From: Stenotrophomonas maltophilia
Lineage (GTDB): Bacteria; Pseudomonadota; Gammaproteobacteria; Xanthomonadales; Xanthomonadaceae
Assembly (NCBI RefSeq): GCF_039555535.1
Contig: NZ_CP154630.1
Location: 3,795,001-3,859,000, forward strand
Reading direction: 5' to 3'
DNA: 64,000 bases
Positions 47,787 through 56,273 of this stretch are shown here, in pieces. The translations under genes were made by a program, and so were the position numbers. Every line of letters begins with the position of its first letter. Within the stretch, counting starts at the first letter, position 1. The notes beneath the pieces are model-generated. The model worked only from the letters and a program-made list of their open reading frames with translations, ran no database searches and had not been told where the DNA came from.

Positions 47787-48812
47787 TCAGAGCCGCTGGC
47801 GCAACAGTGCCGGTGTCAGCTGCGTCATCTTCAACGTCAGCTTCCGCAGCGACGTTGCATTGGCATAGCCAACCCGCTCGGCCACATCCTCCACCGAAAG
47901 ATCTGTCCGCTCCAGAAGCCGCTGAGCCATCCGCATCCGTACTGTCTGCACCAGCACCCGTGGCGAACTGCCGGTAACCCGATGGACGCGTCGGGCCAGG
48001 GTACGCGCCGTCAGGTGCAGGCGCCGGGCCGCTTCTTCCATGCCCAGAGCATGCGGAAGGCTGGTTTCGATCAACGATTCGAAACGGCGCACGGTGTCGT
48101 CATCGTGGTCGGCATCCTGCCAGGCCATGTAGCGAGCCTGGGTGGTGCGGCTGTCCACCAGCAGGAAACGCATGACCGCCTCGGCAACGTCACGCCCGGA
48201 GTACTGGCGCACCAGGTGCAGCATCAGATCCATCTGTGCCATTGCTGCTCCTGCCGTGGTCAGTCGACCTTCCTCTGCCACCATGCAGGCCGGATCCAGC
48301 CGTGCCTGCGGGAAGCGCCGACGCAGCAGGCCCGCCAATGCCCAATGACTGGTGACACGACGGCCGTCGAGCAATCCAGCCTCCCCCAGCACCAGTACCC
48401 CCGAACAGCTGGCGCAGACCCTGCCCCCGCTCGCGTGGAAGTGGGCAGCCAAGCGTGCCAGATGCTGGGCATCCGGCATGGCCAACCGGCGCAATGCAAT
48501 ACCGTCGGTGTAGCGGGCGTCCAGTCCACATGGCTCGTGCCCGTTGGCATCGAGCATGCCGTCCAGCCCCAGGCTGGGTATGACCAGTACGCCGGCAGCC
48601 CCATCGCCGATGCTGGACAGCGGCTCGGCCTTCAGCGTCATGCCATTGCTCAACCGCAACTGGCGACGGCTGCCTGCCACGCGCCAGCGCAGCGCCGGCT
48701 GACCGAGGCGCTCGGCCGAGCGATTGGCGAAATCCAGTACATCGAGTGTCGCGCCCACGCTGGCAGCCAACGTCCCGTCGAGCACCGCGATGATGAATTC
48801 AGGCTTGTCCAT
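47787..48812 (-). CDS. GlxA-type AraC-family transcriptional regulator
   Basis: 341 aa: N-terminal DJ-1/PfpI-like (GATase1) domain, with the cysteine nucleophile position occupied in [17 protein letters not shown] (about 140-157), and a C-terminal AraC-type double helix-turn-helix (about 235-335), with [28 protein letters not shown] and [12 protein letters not shown]. Such regulators usually control the adjacent operon in response to a small molecule. It is divergent from the MFS-thioesterase-ACAD genes across 92 nt; a TGTC-AATCAA-GACA dyad (near 48828-48841) in that gap could be its operator. ATG at 48812 chosen over a TTG at 48836. Confidence 0.88.
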   Translation of the reverse strand: MDKPEFIIAVLDGTLAASVGATLDVLDFANRSAERLGQPALRWRVAGSRRQLRLSNGMTLKAEPLSSIGDGAAGVLVIPSLGLDGMLDANGHEPCGLDARYTDGIALRRLAMPDAQHLARLAAHFHASGGRVCASCSGVLVLGEAGLLDGRRVTSHWALAGLLRRRFPQARLDPACMVAEEGRLTTAGAAMAQMDLMLHLVRQYSGRDVAEAVMRFLLVDSRTTQARYMAWQDADHDDDTVRRFESLIETSLPHALGMEEAARRLHLTARTLARRVHRVTGSSPRVLVQTVRMRMAQRLLERTDLSVEDVAERVGYANATSLRKLTLKMTQLTPALLRQRL

Positions 48813-48904
48813 TCTGGATTGTTTTTTGTCAATCAAGACACCTCGCAGTGTAGACCAGCAACGCTTTAATAGGTCACGCGGTCATCACATCGGGGGCTTG
48901 AGCA

Positions 48905-50116
48905 ATGCAGACAGAGCCACGCAGCACGGTGTTGATGGGCTCGCCTGCAGTACTGCCATCACTGTGGCCAGCCTTCGCCCTGTGCCTGTCGATGGCGGTT
49001 GCCAACGGCCTGGGGCGATTTGCCTACGCACTGCTGCTTCCCGCCATGCGCGAGGATCTGCAATGGACCTATGCGCAGGCGGGTTGGCTCAACACGGCAA
49101 ATGCGCTCGGCTATGTGCTTGGAGCAGGCACCGCCTATGCGCTTCTGCACCGGGTCAGCGCACGCCGCTTGTTCCAGGCAGGCCTGGGGCTGTGCGTGTT
49201 CACTCTGGCCGTGACCGGCGCCAGCGGTGCCCTGCCCTGGCTGAGCACCCAACGCGTGCTCAACGGCGTTGGCGCTGCCTGGGTCTCGGCCTGCGGCAGC
49301 ACGCTCGTGCTGCTGCACTACCGGCATGCACCCAACCGTCGCGGAGCGGCAACAGGTCTGTTCTTCGGCGGCGCCGGCATCGGGCTCATTGCCGCCGGCC
49401 TGGCCGTGGCGCCGCTGCTGGCCATCCATGGGGCCGCAACCTGGCCAACGGCGTGGCTGGTGCTGGGGGCCGTTGGGCTTCTCGCCTCGATATGGCCAAT
49501 GACACTGGCCGGCCGGATACAGGAATCAACCGCCGTCACTGAAGCCCACGACCATGCGCCGCTGCCACTTCGGCACCTGGGTGCCTGCCTGGCAGCCTAC
49601 TTCTGCTGGGCCGGTGGCTACATCATCTATCTCACTTTCATTTTTGCGTGGCTGCGCGACCACGGACTGTCCTGGCAGCAGGGCATCGCCGTGTGGACGG
49701 TGCTGGGCATCGCAATCCTGTGTTCGGGAATGCTCTGGCGGCGCGCGCTGGGTGCATGGCCTGGCGCGCACGTGCTGTCAGCGTGCTGCGCGGTGTCACT
49801 GCTGGGCACGCTGGCACCGTTGCTGGGCGGCACGACGGGCCTGTTTGTTTCCGCTGCGGTGTTCGGCTCAAGCGTCTTCATCGCTGCAGCCGCCATCGCG
49901 GTCCTTGTCCGGCAGAACCTGCCCGCAGCGCGCATAGGCCGCGCGATGGCTCTGTTCAACCTCGCCTTCGCCGCCGGCCAGGCCATCGGTCCGGTGGCCG
50001 CCGGCGCAGTGGCCGATCGTACCGGTCTGGATGGAGCGCTATGGCTCAGTGCCGCGCTGCATGTCGCCGCCGTCGCCCTGCCGTGGGCGGCACGCGCCCC
50101 GCGCGGCGCCGGATGA
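48905..50116 (+). CDS. MFS transporter, YbfB/YjiJ type
   Basis: 403 aa, 12 predicted helices. The first helix motif LCLSMAVANGLGRFAYALLLPAM is characteristic of the YbfB/YjiJ branch; the inter-domain loop near residue 200 and LAFAAGQAIGPVAAGAVADRTGLDGAL (about 360-385) fit MFS. It is the first of three co-directional genes with a divergent GlxA-like regulator, which suggests export or import of the compound handled by the downstream thioesterase and ACAD-like enzyme. Substrate unknown. Confidence 0.85.
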   Translation: MQTEPRSTVLMGSPAVLPSLWPAFALCLSMAVANGLGRFAYALLLPAMREDLQWTYAQAGWLNTANALGYVLGAGTAYALLHRVSARRLFQAGLGLCVFTLAVTGASGALPWLSTQRVLNGVGAAWVSACGSTLVLLHYRHAPNRRGAATGLFFGGAGIGLIAAGLAVAPLLAIHGAATWPTAWLVLGAVGLLASIWPMTLAGRIQESTAVTEAHDHAPLPLRHLGACLAAYFCWAGGYIIYLTFIFAWLRDHGLSWQQGIAVWTVLGIAILCSGMLWRRALGAWPGAHVLSACCAVSLLGTLAPLLGGTTGLFVSAAVFGSSVFIAAAAIAVLVRQNLPAARIGRAMALFNLAFAAGQAIGPVAAGAVADRTGLDGALWLSAALHVAAVALPWAARAPRGAG

Positions 50117-50143
50117 ACCTCACCAGCCTCCAAGGAGCTCCGT

Positions 50144-50572
50144 GTGCGCATTGTCATCTCTCCGCGATTTTCCGAAGTCGATGTGCTCGGGCATGTCACC
50201 AACACCGCGCTGCCGGTGTGGTTCGAGCATGGCCGCCTTCCGATCTTCCTGCATTTCAGCCAAACCGGAAACATGCGCGATCTCAGTCTGATCCTGCGCC
50301 GTTATGAGGTCGACTTCCTGAAACAGATCCGCGCAGAGCACGACGTCGAGATCGACACCCGCATTGATGCGATCGGCCGGTCGTCCCTGTCCATCGTGCA
50401 GAACGCCTTCCAATGCGGCCAGCAGGTCGCCAGCGGACGCTGCGTGATGGTCCATTTCGACTACGCCGCCAACGCTACGCAGGAGATCGACGGCACGCGA
50501 CGGCGCGCCCTGTCGATCTTCTTCACCGAGGAGTACGCCCAATCACTTGCGATGAAGGAACCATCATGCTGA
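50144..50572 (+). CDS. Hotdog-fold acyl-CoA thioesterase (4HBT family)
   Basis: 142 aa. The family's active-site pattern is clear: RFSEVDVLGHVTNTALPVWFEHGRL, with the catalytic Asp (D13) and the GHVTN loop; the variant N-T-A replaces the usual N-x-Y. The rest (RRYEVDFLKQIRAEHDVEIDT, and SLSIVQNAFQ) fits a YbgC/FadM-type thioesterase that hydrolyses acyl-CoA or acyl-ACP. GTG start at 50144 with AAGGAG 6 nt upstream. It ends inside the start of the ACAD-like gene (7-bp overlap), so the two are coupled. Confidence 0.85.
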   Translation: MRIVISPRFSEVDVLGHVTNTALPVWFEHGRLPIFLHFSQTGNMRDLSLILRRYEVDFLKQIRAEHDVEIDTRIDAIGRSSLSIVQNAFQCGQQVASGRCVMVHFDYAANATQEIDGTRRRALSIFFTEEYAQSLAMKEPSC

Positions 50573-52044
50573 ACAAGACCCACCGCGACACCGAGAGCTT
50601 CCTGCGGCAGATCCAGAACTTGCTGCCCGTGTTCGACAGCAATGCGCTGCCGCAGGAGCCGCTGCCCAAGGAGCGCTGGGCGCAACTGATGGACGAGGGC
50701 ATCTGCCTGCCCGCTATTCCGGTGTCGCACGAGGGGCGGCACAACCACCGCGAAATGTGCGAAGTGATTGAAATGATGTCGGAGTACAACCTGCCGCTGG
50801 GCATGTACACGATGATCGTAACCGTGCTTTTCCTGCGCAACGTAGCGCTCAGCGGATCGTCCCGGCTGCAGGCGGAGGTCTTCGAGGACTTCCTCGAAAA
50901 CCCCGTGATCGGCGGCATCGCCTTCACCGAGCCGGAGCATGGCTCGAGCCTGTCGCGCATGAAGACTACCTATGAAGAACAGGATGGCAGCTACTACGTG
51001 CGGGGCAGCAAGCATTGGCAGGCCTTCAGCGCACAGGCCGACTGGTGGATCGTGTGCGCCCGCCAGTACGCCGGAAAGCAATTCGGCTACTTCGTGCACC
51101 GGCGCTCGGACGGTGGCTTCGTTACCACCGAGGTTTACGACAGCCTGGGCCTGAAGAACCTGGGGTACGGGCTGAACGAAATCGACATCCGGGTCGCCCC
51201 CCATCGGCGGCTCGACAAGCGTCGCACGGGACTGGGCGATACAGCCGAGATCCTGTGCGCGTCGAGGTTCAGCAAGGCGGCCATGTCCAGCGGCTTTCTG
51301 CGCCGTCTCTACCGGGAAGCGCTGTCGCAGACGCAGAACCGACAGATCGGCGAAGGCTCCCTGTATGACATCGAATACGTGCGCTACAAAGTGTCGCGCA
51401 TCCGCAACCACTACGTGATCTGCAACGCGCTTTACCACCATCTTCTGCTTGAAGAAGACTACACCTGCGATATCTCCGGCAGCATGTTCGCCTCCCTGGC
51501 CACCAAGGTGCTGTCGTCGGAACTGATGCTGGATTCCGCCATCGACTACCAACAGCTGTGCGGCGGAGAAGGCTACCGCACCGGTGCGGACAACATCGCT
51601 GCACACGCCCTGCTGGATGCACGGGTGTACACGATCTTCGATGGAACCAATGATCTGCTGTGCCAACACCTGGCCGACATTGCCCTGCATGAGATGCATG
51701 TTGGCGGGTTCGCGAATCTGCGCGACGTCCTGCAGGCCAACCCCTACAGCCGCTTCGCTGCGGCTCAGGCACCCCAGTTCTACGACATCGATACGCAGAA
51801 CCTCAACCAGGCAGGCCGGGTTGTTCTGGGGCGGATGCTGTCGCGGATCTTCGGACTGGACTGCCTGGTGCGCCGCGCACAGCGCCTGCACCAGATGCCC
51901 GGAGCGGGTCTGGTGGCGCGCGACCACGAGTCACAGGCACGCTACGACCGTCGCGACATTCGACAGGCGTCAAAACTGCTGATGCTCAATCTCAATGCGC
52001 TGCGGGAAGAGCTCGATTACGTGCAGAGCGACGCATGCGCATGA
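50566..52044 (+). CDS. Acyl-CoA-dehydrogenase-like flavoprotein
   Basis: 492 aa. ACAD fold: N-terminal helices, GGIAFTEPEHGSSLSRMKT (about 125-143, flavin/substrate loop), the beta domain YYVRGSKHWQAFSAQADWWIVCA, and the C-terminal helical domain with LCGGEGYRTGADNIAAHALLDARVYTIFDGTNDLL (about 330-365). The usual RxxRD-R motif is seen as ALLDAR. About 90 residues follow the ACAD domain. The ATG at 50566 has AAGGAA 6 nt upstream. Base composition of this gene is clearly less GC-biased than its neighbours. It may desaturate or oxidise an acyl group released by the partner thioesterase; the true substrate is unknown. Confidence 0.78.
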   Translation: MLNKTHRDTESFLRQIQNLLPVFDSNALPQEPLPKERWAQLMDEGICLPAIPVSHEGRHNHREMCEVIEMMSEYNLPLGMYTMIVTVLFLRNVALSGSSRLQAEVFEDFLENPVIGGIAFTEPEHGSSLSRMKTTYEEQDGSYYVRGSKHWQAFSAQADWWIVCARQYAGKQFGYFVHRRSDGGFVTTEVYDSLGLKNLGYGLNEIDIRVAPHRRLDKRRTGLGDTAEILCASRFSKAAMSSGFLRRLYREALSQTQNRQIGEGSLYDIEYVRYKVSRIRNHYVICNALYHHLLLEEDYTCDISGSMFASLATKVLSSELMLDSAIDYQQLCGGEGYRTGADNIAAHALLDARVYTIFDGTNDLLCQHLADIALHEMHVGGFANLRDVLQANPYSRFAAAQAPQFYDIDTQNLNQAGRVVLGRMLSRIFGLDCLVRRAQRLHQMPGAGLVARDHESQARYDRRDIRQASKLLMLNLNALREELDYVQSDACA

Positions 52045-52165
52045 AGCAGCGTCGATCAACGGCAGCTGTGGCAGGACCGCGTGGCGCAGCAACGTGGAAA
52101 CTGCAGGTTGAACCACAGGGCTGTGCGGAAACCCGGAGCATCTGATACTGGCCCAGACCGCAGGG
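52045..52165. other. Gap between the ACAD-like gene and tRNA-Gly
   Basis: 121 bp without a gene. No inverted repeat or att-like duplication of the tRNA 3' end was seen on this side. Confidence 0.4.
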
Positions 52166-52239
52166 TGGAGCGGGCGATGGGAATCGAACCCACGTCAGTA
52201 GCTTGGGAAGCTACAGCTCTACCATTGAGCTACGCCCGC
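52166..52239 (-). tRNA. glyU: tRNA-Gly (CCC anticodon)
   Basis: 74 nt on the minus strand with an encoded 3' CCA (52166-52168). All arms fold: acceptor GCGGGCG with CGCCCGC, D arm GCTC/GAGC, anticodon stem GTAGC/GCTAC around the loop TTCCCAA (anticodon CCC), T arm GTGGG/CCCAT around TTCGATT, discriminator T. The sequence strongly resembles E. coli glyU. It is the only tRNA in the window. Confidence 0.95.
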
Positions 52240-52301
52240 GTTGCGGTGGAAAGTCTATGCGCTGGGGCCGGTGTTGTGCAATGGTGCCCCCCCGCATCAG
52301 A

Positions 52302-52345
52302 GCGGGGTCGGAGCCCTTTGGTTGCCGAAAGGGATCCGACCCCGC
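52302..52345. repeat. GGGGTC-type hairpin
   Basis: 18-bp stem with one G-T pair, arms starting GCGGGGTCGGAGCCC and ending GGGATCCGACCCCGC. Follows the autotransporter stop codon (52357) on the minus strand; no T run, but a possible 3' end. Related hairpins at 1321, 54618 and 62192. Confidence 0.7.
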
Positions 52346-52356
52346 CTGGTTTCTGC

Positions 52357-54192
52357 TTAGAAGCTGCCGCTGAAGTTGGCGAACAGCGTCGCGTCCTGGG
52401 CACGCTTCTGCCCGGCCGAAGCGCTCAGGCCGAAGTTGCTCTGCAGGCCGAACAGCTCGGTACGGGCACCCAGCACCACGGTGGCGTAGTCCTTGTCGAA
52501 CTTCAGGCCCGGCACGCGGTAGCTGCCCAGCTCCGGCAGCGTCTGCAGCCATGCGCTGGCCTGCTTGGTGTCTTCGAACTCGTGGTCGTAGGTCAGCTGC
52601 GCGTATGGCTTGACGGTGCCGCCATCGAAGCGTGCCTGCCAGCCGATGCGGCCAACGGTCGAATCAACGTTCTGTCGGTCGTAACCCAGCGCGGTGGCCA
52701 GGGTGCCGGCCGCAGCGCTTTCGGTGTAACCATCGATCTTCACCTTCTGCCAGATCACCGAAGCGATCGGACCGTGGCGGAAGCCGCCTTCGGTGCCGAA
52801 CTCGTAACCGGCGTTCAGGGCGGCAGTCAGGTTGCTGCCGTCCGGCGAACCACCGTGCTCGCGGGTGGCCGGGCCGAGCTGGACCTTGCGGTTCACGTCA
52901 TACGACAGCCAGGTGTAGCTGACCTGGCCGTTGACCCAGATGCGATCGCCGTACCAGCCGGCGAACAGACCGGCGGTGGTGTCCTTCTGGGTGAAGTCGC
53001 CACGGCTGTTGCCGAAATCGGCGTTGAGGCGGCCGAAGCCGGCGAAGCCGCCGACCACCATGCCGTCGCGCGCCCAGTCGATGCCGAACAGGCCGGCCGG
53101 CGCCAGGCCGTCGTACAGATCCGCGTGGTCGTAACGCTGCAGGTCACCGCGCACGCCACCCCACCAGGACAGGCCGTCGGCCGAACGACCGCCCAGGTGC
53201 ATGCTGACCTGATCGGCACGCGAACGACCGATGGTCTGCGCCGAGTGGCTCAGCACCTGCTGCAGGCGCGGGGCTTCCAGCACCGAGACCGCGTACTGGC
53301 CCAGCAGCTGGTGGCCCGCCGTGGTCGGATGCACGCCATCGGCAAACAGATAGGTGTTGGCCGCATCCGGGCTGACGTAGCTGGTCGGATTGCAGGTCAG
53401 GATGCTCTGCGTCGAGTTGGCCGGATCGATCTTGCAGGCGGTGCTGGTGACGTTGGTGAAGCCATACATGCCTGGATTGGCGGCGACTTCGCCCAGAACG
53501 GTGAAGGTATCGAGCGGAATGAACTCGATACCGGCCTGCTTCAGCCCGCCGTACAGCGCCTTGTTGTAGCCGGCCGACAACGCGGTGGCAGCGGCGGCAT
53601 TCGGGCCGCGGAAGGCCGGAGTCAGGCCGACGTTGGGCAGGTTCGGCACCAGCACGTATTCGGCACCGGCCTGCTTCAGCGCGCCGACCAGGGCGATCTG
53701 GTCGGTGACGGCGGCGCCGATGATGGCCTGTGCCTGCGTCGGCGCAGCGGCGGCGGCGAACAGGTCATTGGCACCGCCCCACACCGTATACAGGACATTG
53801 GCGTCAGCCTTGCCGCCATTGGCAGCCAGATAACGGGCCGCCTGCGACTTCAGCGACGGGATGGTTCCCATCGGACTCGCCACGTCCACGCCGACGCGGG
53901 CACCGCCGACCGCGTAGTTGTCACCGCTCTGGCCGTTGCCATTGGCGGCGCCATTGAGGCCATAGTAGTTGGCGACCTGCTGCGACCACACCCAGCCCGG
54001 GTTGGTGGTGAACTGGCCGGTTACCGGGCGCACATCGGCCGGCAGCAGCGGGCGGAAATAGCCGGCATCGGTCAGGCTGTCGCCGAAGAACACGGCCTTG
54101 GAATACGGGGATTCGCCTGCCATGGCCGGAAGCGCGGCCAGCGCGATCGCGGCCGCCATCAGGGAGCGGATCGGGTGTTTGCTGAGCTGCAT
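52357..54192 (-). CDS. GDSL-type autotransporter esterase (EstA-like)
   Basis: 611 aa. Signal peptide (1-25, ending ALPAMA), then a GDSL hydrolase passenger domain with the nucleophile Ser in FFGDSLTDAG (about residue 38), an oxyanion Gly in NYAVGGARVG, Asn in WGGANDLF, and D/H of the triad in FADGVHPTTAGH (about 285). From about 330 the rest is a beta-barrel translocator with GGVRGDLQRYDH..., ending in phenylalanine (SGSF). It is anchored in the outer membrane with the esterase exposed outside. AGGAG 8 nt before the ATG. It is divergent from thiS. Confidence 0.9.
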   Translation of the reverse strand: MQLSKHPIRSLMAAAIALAALPAMAGESPYSKAVFFGDSLTDAGYFRPLLPADVRPVTGQFTTNPGWVWSQQVANYYGLNGAANGNGQSGDNYAVGGARVGVDVASPMGTIPSLKSQAARYLAANGGKADANVLYTVWGGANDLFAAAAAPTQAQAIIGAAVTDQIALVGALKQAGAEYVLVPNLPNVGLTPAFRGPNAAAATALSAGYNKALYGGLKQAGIEFIPLDTFTVLGEVAANPGMYGFTNVTSTACKIDPANSTQSILTCNPTSYVSPDAANTYLFADGVHPTTAGHQLLGQYAVSVLEAPRLQQVLSHSAQTIGRSRADQVSMHLGGRSADGLSWWGGVRGDLQRYDHADLYDGLAPAGLFGIDWARDGMVVGGFAGFGRLNADFGNSRGDFTQKDTTAGLFAGWYGDRIWVNGQVSYTWLSYDVNRKVQLGPATREHGGSPDGSNLTAALNAGYEFGTEGGFRHGPIASVIWQKVKIDGYTESAAAGTLATALGYDRQNVDSTVGRIGWQARFDGGTVKPYAQLTYDHEFEDTKQASAWLQTLPELGSYRVPGLKFDKDYATVVLGARTELFGLQSNFGLSASAGQKRAQDATLFANFSGSF

Positions 54193-54399
54193 GTAGGAAA
54201 CTCCTGTGGGGAAATCATTGGGGACCCGGCGCACGTACGCCGGCGCACGGTGAATGGTTTCACTGCGCAGCGTTTTGCTCACGCTGCGCCGCCGCATGGA
54301 TTGTCGCCCGATCACCGGGAAACCTGCTGTGCCGGAGCTGGCGCCCCGTTCAATTTGCAAGCGTTCCGATCCCGGCGGGCTATCGGCGACAATGCGCGG

Positions 54400-54600
54400 A
54401 TGAACATCCAGCTCAATGGCGAACCCCGCACCCTGCCCGCTTCGGCGACCGTCCACGACCTGCTCGAGGCCGAGCAGTTGCTGCAGCGCCGGGTGGCCGT
54501 GGAGGTCAATGGCGAAATCGTCAGCCGCAGCCGCCACGGCGAACATGTACTGGCCGAGGGTGATGTGGTCGAGATCGTGCACGCACTGGGCGGGGGTTGA
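54400..54600 (+). CDS. thiS: Sulfur-carrier protein ThiS
   Basis: 66 aa ubiquitin-like protein with NIQLNGEPRTLPASATVHDLL at the start and the obligatory C-terminal Gly-Gly, here ALGGG. The last glycine is thiocarboxylated and donates sulfur to make the thiazole of thiamine. It is 117 nt upstream of thiG, with which it works. The large open frame upstream is antisense to the autotransporter gene. Start: ATG at 54400, no strong Shine-Dalgarno. Confidence 0.92.
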   Translation: MNIQLNGEPRTLPASATVHDLLEAEQLLQRRVAVEVNGEIVSRSRHGEHVLAEGDVVEIVHALGGG

Positions 54601-54717
54601 GGCTGCGCGGGTCTTCAGGGGTCAGAGCCCTTTGCCGGTGGCAAAGGGCTCTGACCCCATGCTCGGCCCTGCCCGCTGTATGACCCCATCTTCAGGCGGA
54701 TAGGCGATAATCGCGCC
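54601..54717. repeat. GGGGTCAGAGCC hairpin between thiS and thiG
   Basis: Perfect 19-bp stem (54618-54636 and 54640-54658) with a GGT triloop. It lies inside the thi mRNA, between the stop of thiS and the ATG of thiG, so it may act as a processing or stability element. No TPP riboswitch core (CTGAGA, ACCTGA) is seen here or in front of thiS. Confidence 0.75.
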
Positions 54718-55512
54718 ATGAACGTTCATGTCTCCCCCGATTCGCTGGTGATCGCCGGCAAGACCTATGGCTCGCGGCTGCTGACCGGCACCGGCAAGTT
54801 CAAGGATCTGGAAGAAACCCGCCTGGCCACCGAGGCTGCAGGCGCCCAGATCGTCACCGTGGCGATCCGCCGCACCAACATCGGGCAGAACCCGGGGGAG
54901 CCGAACCTGCTCGACGTGCTGCCGCCGGAGCGCTACACCATCCTGCCCAACACCGCCGGCTGCTACACCGCCGAAGATGCCGTGCGCACCTGCCGCCTGG
55001 CCCGTGAGCTGCTGGACGGCCACAACCTGACCAAGCTGGAAGTGCTGGGCGACCAGAAGTCGCTGTACCCGGACGTGGTGCAGACCCTCAAGGCTGCCGA
55101 GCAGCTGGTCAAGGACGGTTTCGAGGTGATGGTCTACACCTCCGACGACCCGATCCTGGCCAAGCGCCTGGAAGAGATCGGCTGCGCCGCGGTGATGCCG
55201 CTGGCCGCGCCGATCGGTTCGGGCCTGGGCATCCAGAACAAGTACAACCTGCTGCAGATCATCGAAGACGCCAAGGTGCCGATCATCGTCGACGCCGGCG
55301 TGGGCACCACCTCCGACGCGGCGATCGCAATGGAGCTGGGCTGCGATGGCGTGCTGATGAACACCGCCATTGCCGGTGCACGCCACCCGGTGCTGATGGC
55401 CAGCGCCATGCGCAAGGCAGTCGAGGCCGGCCGCGAGGCCTTCCTGGCCGGGCGCATTCCGCGCAAGCGCTACGCCAGCGCCTCCTCCCCGGTGGATGGG
55501 CTGATCGGCTGA
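54718..55512 (+). CDS. thiG: Thiazole synthase
   Basis: 264 aa TIM-barrel enzyme. Motifs: [10 protein letters not shown] (start), TVAIRR..., the Schiff-base lysine in LTKLEVLGD (about residue 103), [45 protein letters not shown], and C-terminal [13 protein letters not shown]. It builds the thiazole phosphate from 1-deoxyxylulose 5-phosphate, dehydroglycine and ThiS-bound sulfur. The stop codon overlaps the start of trmB by one base (TGATG). Confidence 0.96.
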   Translation: MNVHVSPDSLVIAGKTYGSRLLTGTGKFKDLEETRLATEAAGAQIVTVAIRRTNIGQNPGEPNLLDVLPPERYTILPNTAGCYTAEDAVRTCRLARELLDGHNLTKLEVLGDQKSLYPDVVQTLKAAEQLVKDGFEVMVYTSDDPILAKRLEEIGCAAVMPLAAPIGSGLGIQNKYNLLQIIEDAKVPIIVDAGVGTTSDAAIAMELGCDGVLMNTAIAGARHPVLMASAMRKAVEAGREAFLAGRIPRKRYASASSPVDGLIG

Positions 55513-56246
55513 TGACCAATCCTTTTGACAGCGCCGGCTCCAAGGCCCCGCCCAAGCCCTTCACCGTGAGCGAGGGCCGCCGCGAGGTGCGCAGCTTCGT
55601 GTTGCGCCAGGGCCGCTTCACTCCCGCCCAGCAGCGCGCGTTCGATGAACGCTGGCCGCGCTTCGGCATCGACTACAACGGCCAGCCGCGCGACCTGGAT
55701 GCCACCTTCGGCCGCCCGGCGCACAAGGTGCTGGAAATCGGCTTCGGCAACGGTGCCGCGCTGCGCTTCGCCGCCCAGCACGACCCGTCGCGCGACTACA
55801 TCGGCATCGAAGTGCATGCCCCGGGCGTGGGTCGCCTGCTGAACGCGCTGGCCGAGGACAACGCCGACCACGTGCGCCTGTACCACCACGATGCCGTGGA
55901 GGTGCTGCAGAACGAGATCGCCGACGGTGCGCTGGATGAAGTGCGCATCTACTTCCCGGACCCGTGGCACAAGAAGCGCCACAACAAGCGCCGCCTGTTG
56001 CAGCCGGCGTTCGCCGACCTGCTGGTGCGCAAGCTGCGCCCGGGCGGCCGCCTGCACTGCGCCACCGACTGGGAAGACTACGCCGAGCAGATGTGGGACG
56101 TGCTCGATGCCACCGCCGGGCTGGTCAACCGTGCCGGCCCGCGTGGCAGCGTGCCGCGCCCGGACTGGCGCCCGCAGACCCACTTCGAGACCCGCGGCCA
56201 GAAGCTCGGCCATGGCGTCTGGGACCTGCTGTACGACCGCACCTGA
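55512..56246 (+). CDS. trmB: tRNA (guanine-N7-)-methyltransferase
   Basis: 244 aa Rossmann methyltransferase. SAM-binding motif VLEIGFGNG (about 75), then [13 protein letters not shown] and the family signature [15 protein letters not shown] near residue 155, and the C-terminal DWEDYAEQM. It makes m7G at position 46 of tRNA. The neighbours thiG-trmB are a frequent pair in Xanthomonadaceae. Confidence 0.95.
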   Translation: MTNPFDSAGSKAPPKPFTVSEGRREVRSFVLRQGRFTPAQQRAFDERWPRFGIDYNGQPRDLDATFGRPAHKVLEIGFGNGAALRFAAQHDPSRDYIGIEVHAPGVGRLLNALAEDNADHVRLYHHDAVEVLQNEIADGALDEVRIYFPDPWHKKRHNKRRLLQPAFADLLVRKLRPGGRLHCATDWEDYAEQMWDVLDATAGLVNRAGPRGSVPRPDWRPQTHFETRGQKLGHGVWDLLYDRT

Positions 56247-56273
56247 CGATCATCTGAGGACACCGCGCCCCAC

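Noticed and set aside
52045..52165. A prophage or island attachment site next to tRNA-Gly
   Set aside because: No integrase and no repeat of the tRNA 3' end was found within the window on the side of the low-GC operon.
52081..54600. An 839-residue plus-strand frame ending in ThiS
   Set aside because: Only the last 66 codons (from 54400) are coding; the rest is antisense to the autotransporter esterase.
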